Assembly: GCA_013696595.1 (NCBI GenBank) | Contig: JACCYG010000249.1 | Location: 1-9,436 of the forward strand | Source: Actinomycetota bacterium | GTDB taxonomy: Bacteria; Actinomycetota; Thermoleophilia; Gaiellales; Gaiellaceae | Direction of reading: 5' to 3' | Length of the DNA stretch: 9,436 bases | Shown here: in pieces, positions 1 through 5,710 of the stretch | Layout: the number at the start of each line of letters is the position of its first letter | Position numbering within the stretch: the first letter of the stretch is position 1 | Notes under the pieces: model-generated | What the model was told of the DNA's origin: nothing | The model's input: the letters and a program-made list of their open reading frames with translations, nothing else | Databases searched by the model: none | Program-made: the position numbers and the translations under genes

Positions 1-149
1 AACTGCCGAAGGACGGACTCGATCCGGGCGAACCGCGTCCTCGGAGTGGCGACGGCGCGCGCGGGCGAAGGCGCCGGCGGCGGGCTCAGCGGTGGAGCCG
101 TTGCCGCCGGCGCCTCGCCGACGATGATCGGGGCGTCGCCCTCCGCCAT
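1..149 (-). CDS. Probable ABC transporter permease, N-terminal fragment (runs off left edge)
   Basis: An open frame starts at ATG (147-149) immediately after the TAG stop of the binding-protein gene and stays open to the window edge. It gives 49 complete codons beginning MAEGDAPIIVGEAPAATAPP. What is visible is a Pro/Ala-rich segment followed by a basic stretch (about residues 31-48, with several Arg). No transmembrane segment has been reached yet. Family 5 (dipeptide/oligopeptide-type) uptake operons commonly encode a permease directly after the binding protein, and DppC/OppC-type permeases often begin with such a low-complexity cytoplasmic tail and a basic run before the first helix. The permease call therefore rests on context plus this N-terminal style. 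No strong Shine-Dalgarno sequence precedes it (only AAGG-like bases well upstream), so translation is probably coupled to the upstream gene through the abutting TAG/ATG. Another transporter subunit or an unrelated protein cannot be excluded. Confidence 0.55.
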   Translation of the reverse strand, partial: MAEGDAPIIVGEAPAATAPPLSPPPAPSPARAVATPRTRFARIESVLRQ

Positions 150-1760
150 CTAGGCCAGGGACGCCTTCTTCATGATCATCCCCCTCGAGAGCTCGAGCTC
201 CTCGCCCTTCAGGCTGTTCTTCTTCACCCAGAGCTTGCTCGTCCACGCCGGGATCGACGTTCCGTGCTTGTCGGCGACGAGCGCGAGCGCCTGCGAGTAG
301 ATCTCCCTCTGCTCGTCCTCGTCCGTCGTCTTCAATCCGTCCGCGAGGAGGGCGTCGAGCTCAGGGTTCTTGAGCTTGGCCTCGTTCCAGGGCGCGTTCG
401 ACGCGTACGTCACCGAGAGGATCTCGTTCGGGTGGCGGCGCGTGTAGTACGAGACGTACATCGGCTTCACGAGCCAGACCTGGTCCCAGTACGTGTCGGG
501 TGAATGCTGCTTGATCTTCACCCGGATGCCGGCCGGCTCGACCACCTGCGCGAACGCGACGGCGAGATCGACCATCCCACCGTACGACGCCGAGGTGAAC
601 AGCTCGACGTCGATTCCGTCCGCATGGCCGGCCTCGGCGAGGAGCGCCTTTGCGCCCTCGATGTCCTGCTCTGTCGACACGTCGGACGGGTAGTACGGGT
701 CGTCCGGCGGCACCGGCACGTCACCCGAGACGTCGCCGTAGCCCTGGTAGACGGCCTGGAGGACCTTCTCGCGGTCGACGGCCATCTTGATTGCGTCGAC
801 GACGCGCTCGTCGTCGAACGGCGGCTTGGTCTGGTCCATCGCGACGAGGAGGTAGGTGGCGCCCTTGAACTCGAGGAGCTCAGCTCCGCTCGCACCCTCG
901 ACGGTCGACGCCGCCGAGTAGTCGATCGGGTCGGCGAGGTGCGACTGGCCGGAGACGACCGACTGCACCTTGGTCGACTGCTCGCCGATCACGACGCCGC
1001 GGATGCCGTCGAGGTACGGCAACCCGCTCTCCCAGTACTCGGGGTTCTTCTCGACCTCCCAGCTTCGGCCGGGCTGGAAGGACTTGAGCTTGAACGGGCC
1101 CGTTCCGACCGCAGTCTTCGCAAAGTCCGTCGTCCCATCCTTGACGATCATCCCGTGGCGGGCGCTCAGTGCAAGCGGGATGAGCGAATCGGGTCGCTTC
1201 AGCTTCAGGACGAGCGTCGCCTCGTCGGGCGCCTCGATCCCGGCCGCGTCGATACTGGGCTCGAGCCGCGAGAAGAGCGGCGACCCGAAGTCCTCCGTGA
1301 GCAGGCGTCCGATGGAGTACGCGGCGTCCTTGGACGTGAACGGGGTCCCGTCGTGCCACTTCACGCCCTGCCGGAGCTTGAACGTCCACTCGCTCGCGTC
1401 CTCGTTCGGTTCCCAGGACTCGGCCAGGATTGGATGGATGTTCCAGTCGGTGTCTGCAACCGTCAGGCCTTCGTAGATCTGGCCGGTGTAGAACGAGTCG
1501 TTCGAGAGCGTGGTGAGGGCGGGGTCGAGGTTCTCCTTCGCACTCGCATCGCTGAAGGAGACCTGGACGAGGCCGCCCTTCTTCGCCGCGGTTCCGGCTC
1601 CGTCACCGCCTTCGCTCTCCTTCTCCTCGCCGCCGCAGGCGGCGAGCAGGGTGCCGCTGCCCGAGACGAAGATGATCCCCGCAAAGCCGCGGCGGAGAAG
1701 CTCGTCCCGGGTGAGGCCCTCCTTCGGCGTTCGTTCGTAGTGACCGTTCTCAACTGACAT
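150..1760 (-). CDS. ABC transporter family 5 substrate-binding lipoprotein
   Basis: A 536-residue extracytoplasmic solute-binding protein of the SBP_bac_5 (dipeptide/oligopeptide/nickel/opine) family, of usual length. The N-terminus has paired arginines (R23-R24), a hydrophobic stretch (25-41) and a lipobox LLAAC with Cys42 as the likely lipidated residue. A Gly/Glu/Lys-rich linker follows. This suggests a Tat-exported, lipid-anchored protein, although the Tat motif is only partial. The family signature is clear around residues 110-150: AESWEP, then WTFKLRQGVKWHDGTPFTSK, then DAAYSIGR. The substrate cannot be read from the sequence, since this fold binds peptides, sugars, opines and metal chelates. 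The gene lies 30 bp behind the IclR-type regulator and abuts the permease start, so the three are probably co-transcribed. The start at 1760 is supported by GGAGGAG five bases upstream. Confidence 0.93.
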   Translation of the reverse strand: MSVENGHYERTPKEGLTRDELLRRGFAGIIFVSGSGTLLAACGGEEKESEGGDGAGTAAKKGGLVQVSFSDASAKENLDPALTTLSNDSFYTGQIYEGLTVADTDWNIHPILAESWEPNEDASEWTFKLRQGVKWHDGTPFTSKDAAYSIGRLLTEDFGSPLFSRLEPSIDAAGIEAPDEATLVLKLKRPDSLIPLALSARHGMIVKDGTTDFAKTAVGTGPFKLKSFQPGRSWEVEKNPEYWESGLPYLDGIRGVVIGEQSTKVQSVVSGQSHLADPIDYSAASTVEGASGAELLEFKGATYLLVAMDQTKPPFDDERVVDAIKMAVDREKVLQAVYQGYGDVSGDVPVPPDDPYYPSDVSTEQDIEGAKALLAEAGHADGIDVELFTSASYGGMVDLAVAFAQVVEPAGIRVKIKQHSPDTYWDQVWLVKPMYVSYYTRRHPNEILSVTYASNAPWNEAKLKNPELDALLADGLKTTDEDEQREIYSQALALVADKHGTSIPAWTSKLWVKKNSLKGEELELSRGMIMKKASLA

Positions 1761-1765
1761 TTCTG

Positions 1766-1772
1766 CTCCTCC
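1766..1772 (-). promoter_or_regulatory. Ribosome binding site of the binding-protein gene
   Basis: On the minus strand GGAGGAG lies five bases before the ATG ending at 1760. It is a near-ideal Shine-Dalgarno sequence and fixes that start. It is the strongest ribosome binding site in the left-hand operon, in line with binding proteins being made in excess over permease and regulator. Confidence 0.85.
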
Positions 1773-1790
1773 GCTCGTTCGTGGACAGCA

Positions 1791-2546
1791 CTAACTCCCG
1801 TTGGACGTGCATACGACGTAAGCGCCGATCCGGTCTGCCGCCTTCCGACACGCCTGCCCGAGCCGTGGGAACGAGGACGGCGCGATTCGGTACGACGGCC
1901 CGGAGACGCTCAAGGCGGCGACGCACCGTTTCTCCTGATCGAGAACCGGGACGGCAACGCCGTTCAACTCCTCTTCGAACTCGCCGGCCGCGGTTGCGTA
2001 GCCGTCGCTTCGGGCCCGTTCGAGCTGCCGCTTCAGCCGCTCGCGCCGGGTGATCGTGCGCTCGGTTAGCGCGGTGAGGCGACCTCCCGGGAGACCGTCC
2101 GTCCCGAACGCGAGCAGGACCTTCCCGTCGGACGTGCAGTGGAGGGGCGTCCGCCTCCCCACCCAGTTCTGGACCCCGACCACATAGCGCGAGTCGACCT
2201 GGGCGATCGTCGTCATCTCGTCCCCGTGACGAACGGTGAGCGTCACCGTCTCGCCGGTCCGCTCGGCCAGGTCGGACATCGGCCTGCGCGCGCGCTCCGC
2301 GAGCTCGCGGCCCGAGATCGCAAGCATGCCCAGCCGTCCGAGCTCGGGGCCGAGCCGAAAGGCCTCCCCGGCATCGGCACGTTCGAGGAACCCGCGTGCT
2401 GCAAGCGTCCTGGCCAGGCGGGAGGCGGTGCTCCGGTGGACACCGAGCATCGTCGCGATCTCGCTGACGGTGAGTGCCCTGCCTTCGGCATCAAACGCTT
2501 GAAGCGTCCGGAGGGCCCGGTCTGCCGTCAGGAGGGTGTTGCGCAT
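1791..2546 (-). CDS. IclR-family transcriptional regulator
   Basis: A 251-residue DNA-binding regulator with the normal IclR length and layout. A winged helix-turn-helix occupies about residues 4-65 (LTVSEIATMLGVHRSTASRL, then the wing near GFLERADAGEAFRLG). A C-terminal effector-binding domain covers about 77-247, with family-typical GRRTPLHCTSDGKVLLA (130-146) and GYATAAGEFEEELNGVAVPV (183-200). IclR proteins control catabolic and transport genes and usually also their own gene. It is encoded 30 bp ahead of the substrate-binding protein, so the transport system is the obvious target. The ATG at 2546 lies inside a perfect 17-bp palindrome and has no Shine-Dalgarno sequence. The predicted promoter leaves only about 8 bases of leader, so translation is probably leaderless-like. 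The effector is unknown. A possible ligand is the compound carried by the transporter or a breakdown product. Confidence 0.93.
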   Translation of the reverse strand: MRNTLLTADRALRTLQAFDAEGRALTVSEIATMLGVHRSTASRLARTLAARGFLERADAGEAFRLGPELGRLGMLAISGRELAERARRPMSDLAERTGETVTLTVRHGDEMTTIAQVDSRYVVGVQNWVGRRTPLHCTSDGKVLLAFGTDGLPGGRLTALTERTITRRERLKRQLERARSDGYATAAGEFEEELNGVAVPVLDQEKRCVAALSVSGPSYRIAPSSFPRLGQACRKAADRIGAYVVCTSNGS

Positions 2547-2554
2547 ACCGCAAC
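2538..2554. promoter_or_regulatory. Predicted IclR-type operator at the regulator's own start codon
   Basis: A perfect inverted repeat, GTTGCG-CATAC-CGCAAC on the plus strand (6-5-6), covers the regulator's start codon. The size and GTT/AAC ends resemble known IclR-family operators such as those of the PcaR/PcaU type. It begins six bases after the predicted -10 box, which is about where transcription should start, so a bound regulator would block its own promoter. A nearly identical palindrome lies at 4045-4061 with the same spacing to the same -10 sequence. That recurrence makes chance unlikely. Binding is inferred. Confidence 0.7.
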
Positions 2555-2560
2555 GGCGCG

Positions 2561-2589
2561 ATCATAACGCTCCATGGTCCGGATTCCAA
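2561..2589 (-). promoter_or_regulatory. Predicted housekeeping-sigma promoter of the regulator operon
   Basis: On the minus strand a -35-like TTGGAA (2589-2584) is separated by exactly 17 bases from a -10-like TATGAT (2566-2561). The -10 matches consensus at five of six positions and the -35 at four of six. It lies in the 53-bp gap between the hydrolase stop and the regulator start. Transcription would begin near 2554, giving a leader of about eight bases. It would drive the regulator, the binding protein and the permease, possibly in addition to read-through from the hydrolase gene. Confidence 0.65.
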
Positions 2590-2599
2590 GGCCGCCGGT

Positions 2600-4021
2600 C
2601 TAGCGCGGCGCGAAGGCCTCGAGTGCACTGCGTCGGGGCTCCAGAAACTTCTCGGGCGTTTCGCACTCCTCGAGGAACCCGACCGCCTCACGGCAGAGAC
2701 CGAGGCCGTTCTCCGCGTTCGCCGCCCACACGTTTTCCTGCTCCCCCGGGTCCGACTCGAGGTCGTAGAGCTCCGGGCTCTCGGTCGGACCCCCGAGGAT
2801 GACCGACCGGGTCCGGGTCGCGATCGTGATCGGCATGTAACTCGAGATGCGGCGAGGCCGAGAGTCCACGGCACTCGTCATCTCGCCCTCGGCGAAGTAG
2901 AGCGGCCACGAGCTCACGACGAACGGCCGGTGCTCGCCGTCCTCAGCGTCAAGCGCGCTCTTGAAGGAGCGACCCTGCATCCCCGCCGGAACGTCGATCC
3001 CGACCAGATCGAGAATCGTCGGCGCAAGATCGGGCGCCGTGGTGAGCGCCTGCCGCTTGCCGGGGTCGAGGCCGGGCCCGCGCACGAAGAGCGGGATCCG
3101 CGTGAGCTCCTGGTAGAGAGGCGACCAGCCAACCGTCAGGAGCCAAGACTCGGGGAGCCACTCCGGAACATCGGCGTCGGCCGTGATCTTCGCGCCCGGA
3201 TCGTGGAACCACTCGGCCTTGCCGAAGTAGCCGTGCTCACCGAAGAAGAAGCCGTGGTCGGACGTGAACAGCACGACCGTGTTGTCCGTCAGGCCGAGCA
3301 CGTCGAGCTTCTCGAGAAGACGGCCGATCCAGCGGTCGACCATCGTGACCTCGCCGCAGTACGTCGCGTGCGCCATCTCGACGTCTTCCTCCGTCAACCC
3401 CGCATCACGCCACTTGCCGTACGTCGGGTAGAGCTGGCGGCCATCGTAGTCCGGCTTGTAGAGAGCCGTGTAGTACTCGGGCGCATCCCACGGCTCATGG
3501 GGGTCCCAGCTGTCGACGTAGAGGAAGAACGGCTCCTTGTAGTGGCGCTCGAGCCATCCTTCGGCCGCAGTCACGGTGCGGGCGATCAGGCGATCGGCCT
3601 CGGAGCGCCATGTGAGCCGCGCGTCAGAGCGCTCGTGCGGACGCGTGTCGTCGCCCTGGCCTCGGACCCAGATGAAGTCGTCGAAGCCACGGTCGTATCC
3701 GTAGCCGCCCCGGATGAAGAAGGGCGTGTCGACGACGCCCATGGTCAGGTATCCCTCGCCGGCCAGAACGCCGGGCAGTGTCTGGATCCCGGCCGGAAGC
3801 GCCTCCCAGCCCATGAATGTGTACGAGAAGCGCCCCGTCAGGATGTCGGCCCGGGCCGGCATGGTCGGAAACGAGGAAACGAGGTGGTGGTCGAAGGCCG
3901 CTGCGTCGCGGGCGAACGCGTCCAGGTGCGGCGTTCGGATCGTCGCGTTCCCGTAGGCGCCGACGTGATCGCGGCGAAACGTGTCGCAGACGATCAGGAC
4001 GACGTTCGGTCGTTCAGCCAT
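2600..4021 (-). CDS. Sulfatase-fold hydrolase with threonine at the nucleophile position
   Basis: A 473-residue member of the sulfatase branch of the alkaline phosphatase superfamily, probably cytoplasmic because no signal peptide is visible. The N-terminus PNVVLIVCDTFRRDHVGAYG carries metal-binding Asp13. The motif around 51-64 reads FPTMPARADILTGR. In sulfatases this is C/S-x-P-x-R, whose first residue becomes formylglycine, but here it is Thr53 (codon ACC at 3863-3865). Later superfamily residues are kept: WDPHEPW (172-178), the metal pair D255-H256 in TSDHG, and K268 in GYFGKAEW. The metal site looks complete. Thr nucleophiles occur in related phosphodiesterases and phosphonoacetate hydrolases, so a phospho- or other ester hydrolase is as likely as a sulfatase. 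The start is supported by GGGAGAG seven bases upstream. The gene is divergent from the SulP gene and lies upstream of the regulator on the same strand. Confidence 0.88.
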   Translation of the reverse strand: MAERPNVVLIVCDTFRRDHVGAYGNATIRTPHLDAFARDAAAFDHHLVSSFPTMPARADILTGRFSYTFMGWEALPAGIQTLPGVLAGEGYLTMGVVDTPFFIRGGYGYDRGFDDFIWVRGQGDDTRPHERSDARLTWRSEADRLIARTVTAAEGWLERHYKEPFFLYVDSWDPHEPWDAPEYYTALYKPDYDGRQLYPTYGKWRDAGLTEEDVEMAHATYCGEVTMVDRWIGRLLEKLDVLGLTDNTVVLFTSDHGFFFGEHGYFGKAEWFHDPGAKITADADVPEWLPESWLLTVGWSPLYQELTRIPLFVRGPGLDPGKRQALTTAPDLAPTILDLVGIDVPAGMQGRSFKSALDAEDGEHRPFVVSSWPLYFAEGEMTSAVDSRPRRISSYMPITIATRTRSVILGGPTESPELYDLESDPGEQENVWAANAENGLGLCREAVGFLEECETPEKFLEPRRSALEAFAPR

Positions 4022-4028
4022 TCGTCAT

Positions 4029-4035
4029 CTCTCCC
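4029..4035 (-). promoter_or_regulatory. Ribosome binding site of the sulfatase-fold gene
   Basis: GGGAGAG on the minus strand lies seven bases before the ATG ending at 4021 and fixes that start. It lies downstream of the predicted operator at 4045-4061, so the messenger's 5' leader would be about 40 bases long and would contain the palindrome. Confidence 0.75.
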
Positions 4036-4044
4036 GGCGCCGGA

Positions 4045-4061
4045 ATTGCGACATGCGCAAC
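4045..4061. promoter_or_regulatory. Predicted second IclR-type operator, between hydrolase and SulP genes
   Basis: Read on the minus strand (hydrolase direction) the site is GTTGCG-CATGT-CGCAAT. It is the same palindrome as at the regulator start apart from its last base and the five-base centre. It begins six bases after a TATGAT box, exactly as at the regulator. It also covers the ATG at 4053, the first in-frame start for the SulP gene past the hydrolase gene, so both divergent genes could respond. Function is inferred from the matched pair. Confidence 0.65.
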
Positions 4062-5630
4062 GCGTCGATCATAGTGCGCGGCACGGTGCGAGGCGAGAGC
4101 GCGAGTGCCGGTGTGAAGCGGCCGGTCGAGCCGATCCGTTGGCGCGACCTCGTCGCCGGATTCAGCGTCGCGCTCGTCCTCGTCCCCCAGTCCTTGGCGT
4201 ACGCGGAGCTCGCCGGGATGCCCGCCGAGCGCGGTCTCTACGCCGCGGCTCTGCCTCCGCTCGCAGCTGCCCTCTTCGCCTCCTCGCCCTATCTCCAGAC
4301 CGGGCCCGTCGCGATCACGAGCCTTCTCACCTTCGGCGCTCTCTCCGCGGTCGCGGTGCCCGGAAGCGGGGAATACGTGGCGCTCGCCCTGCTCCTGGCT
4401 CTCATCGTCGGGGTCGTTCGGCTCGCGATCGGGCTCGCCCGAAGCGGCGTCGTTGCGTACCTCATGTCGCAACCCGTCCTCCTCGGGTTCACCTCCGCGG
4501 CCGCGATCCTGATCGTCCTGTCGCAGCTTCCGACGGCCCTCGGCGTCGACCCAGCCTCGGAGGGGGTGCTCGAGCGGGCGGCAGACGCTTTTGCCGACGT
4601 GGGAGCCTGGGAGACGAGCGCTCTTCTCCTCTCGGTCGCGACCGTCGCGCTGGTCCTCCTCGGCGGTCGCCTGCACGCGCTCTTCCCCGGGGTTCTCGTC
4701 GCCGCGGCCGTCGCGATCGCCTACAGCGAGCTTGCGGACTACGGCGGTGCGACCGTTGGATCGGTCGGCGGCGGGCTCCCGCCCTTCTCGGTCGACTTCC
4801 CGTGGACCTCGCTCGGGACGCTCGCCCTGCCGGGTCTCGTGATCGCGCTCGTCGGGTTCGCGGAGCCGGCCGCCATCGCGCGCACGTTCGCCGCGCAGGA
4901 GCGACGGCCGTGGGATCCGAACCGTGAGTTCGTGAGCCAGGGCGTTGCGAACGTCACGGCCGCTTTCTCCGGCGGCTTTCCCGTCGGCGGGTCGTTCTCG
5001 CGGAGCGCGTTGAACCGGCTGTCGGGCGCGCGGACGCGCTGGAGCGGCGCGGTCACGGGCCTCCTCGTTCTCGCGTTCCTCCCCTTCGGCTCCGCGTTGT
5101 CGTCGCTTCCGAAGGCGGTGCTGGCCGCCATCGTGATCGCGTCGGTCGTCGGCCTGATCAGGCTGCTTCCCCTCCTCCGTCTCTTTCGCTTTTCGCGAGG
5201 CCAGTTCGTGGTCGGTGCCGCGACGTTCGTGCTCACGCTCGTGCTCTCGCCCCATGTCGAACGGGCGCTTGTGATCGGCATTCTCCTGTCGATCGGGCTC
5301 CACCTACGCCGTGAGCTCTCACTCGAGGTTGCGAGCTGGACCGAGGGGGGCGGGCTCCATCTGAGACCCCGAGGCGTGCTCTGGTTCGGTAGCGCGCGCA
5401 CACTCGAGGACGCGGTCCTCAAGCTGCTCGCGGAGCACTCGGACGCGGAACGCCTGGTCGTCCATCTCGACGCCCTCGGCCGGATCGACATGACCGGCGC
5501 GCTCGCGCTCCGCGCGCTCCTTCAGGACGCGCGCGAGGCAGGGGTCACCGTCGAGATCGTGGACATCCGGGCGCGCTGGCGCGGTCTCGTCGCGCGCGTG
5601 ATCGAGCGCGAAGACGACCCGCTGCAGTGA
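4053..5630 (+). CDS. SulP-family anion transporter with C-terminal STAS domain
   Basis: A membrane transporter of the SulP (SLC26) family, 525 residues from the ATG at 4053. The hallmark near the N-terminus is DLVAGFSVALVLVPQSLAYA then AELAGMPAERGLYAA, followed by LQTGPVAITSLL, which together form the first transmembrane segments and the anion site. Roughly ten to fourteen hydrophobic segments extend to about residue 420. A cytoplasmic STAS domain follows (about 435-520), with GVLWFGSARTLEDAV, then VVHLDALGRIDMTGALALRA. Members carry sulfate, bicarbonate or other anions, and the substrate here is not determined. The start is uncertain: ATG 4053 has no ribosome binding site and lies inside a predicted operator. 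GTG at 4113, ten residues before the conserved DLVAG block, is a credible alternative and would leave room for divergent promoters. The gene stands alone on the plus strand, divergent from the hydrolase gene and convergent with the flavoenzymes. Confidence 0.93.
   Translation: MRNASIIVRGTVRGESASAGVKRPVEPIRWRDLVAGFSVALVLVPQSLAYAELAGMPAERGLYAAALPPLAAALFASSPYLQTGPVAITSLLTFGALSAVAVPGSGEYVALALLLALIVGVVRLAIGLARSGVVAYLMSQPVLLGFTSAAAILIVLSQLPTALGVDPASEGVLERAADAFADVGAWETSALLLSVATVALVLLGGRLHALFPGVLVAAAVAIAYSELADYGGATVGSVGGGLPPFSVDFPWTSLGTLALPGLVIALVGFAEPAAIARTFAAQERRPWDPNREFVSQGVANVTAAFSGGFPVGGSFSRSALNRLSGARTRWSGAVTGLLVLAFLPFGSALSSLPKAVLAAIVIASVVGLIRLLPLLRLFRFSRGQFVVGAATFVLTLVLSPHVERALVIGILLSIGLHLRRELSLEVASWTEGGGLHLRPRGVLWFGSARTLEDAVLKLLAEHSDAERLVVHLDALGRIDMTGALALRALLQDAREAGVTVEIVDIRARWRGLVARVIEREDDPLQ
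4068..4073 (-). promoter_or_regulatory. Predicted -10 box of the sulfatase-fold gene
   Basis: TATGAT followed by CG, on the minus strand, repeats the eight bases found at the regulator's promoter. No good -35 hexamer is present at 16-18 bases (TCGCCT at 17). The promoter may be weak or activator-assisted. Initiation would fall near 4061, at the edge of the operator. Confidence 0.5.
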
Positions 5631-5644
5631 ACACGCCGGGACCC

Positions 5645-5700
5645 GGGCCGGGCAAGCCCGGTCCCTACAAGAGCCCGTAGGGGCGAGGCTTGCCTCGCCC
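5645..5700. repeat. Double-hairpin palindromic element in a convergent gap
   Basis: Two 20-base hairpins (5645-5664 and 5681-5700) flank a centre with CTAC (5665-5668) and GTAG (5677-5680). Each has an 8-bp stem and a four-base loop, CAAG in the first and CTTG in the second. The second stem is perfect (GGGCGAGG/CCTCGCCC) and the first has one G-T wobble. The two 24-base arms are also inverted copies of each other (19 of 24 matching), so the whole can form one long cruciform. Similar GTAGGGGCGAGG-type palindromes are, from memory, dispersed in many high-GC genomes. It lies between two converging genes and may end transcription from both sides, but no T-run follows either stem. Confidence 0.8.
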
Positions 5701-5710
5701 GCGCGGACCG

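Noticed and set aside
504..1757. 417-codon open frame antisense to the binding-protein gene
   Set aside because: Low-complexity Arg/Val/Leu/Asp-rich translation with no recognisable motif, while the minus strand carries the full SBP_bac_5 signature.
4452..4473. GTTGCG ... CGCAAC inverted pair within the SulP gene
   Set aside because: The spacer is ten bases rather than five, the site is deep in coding sequence, and there is no nearby -10 box. Probably chance.
2474..4927. Very long open frame on the plus strand, antisense to the hydrolase and running into the SulP gene in another frame
   Set aside because: Arg/Pro/Ala-rich composition without domain motifs. The opposite strand and the other frame encode clear conserved proteins, so this is a high-GC shadow frame.
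4014..5303. 429-codon open frame antisense to the SulP gene
   Set aside because: Charged, Arg/Glu/Gly-rich translation typical of antisense reading of a membrane-protein gene. No ribosome binding site or domain.
5681..5700. Classical intrinsic terminator
   Set aside because: The stem is strong but no T-run follows on either strand, so it is called a palindromic repeat with only possible terminator activity.
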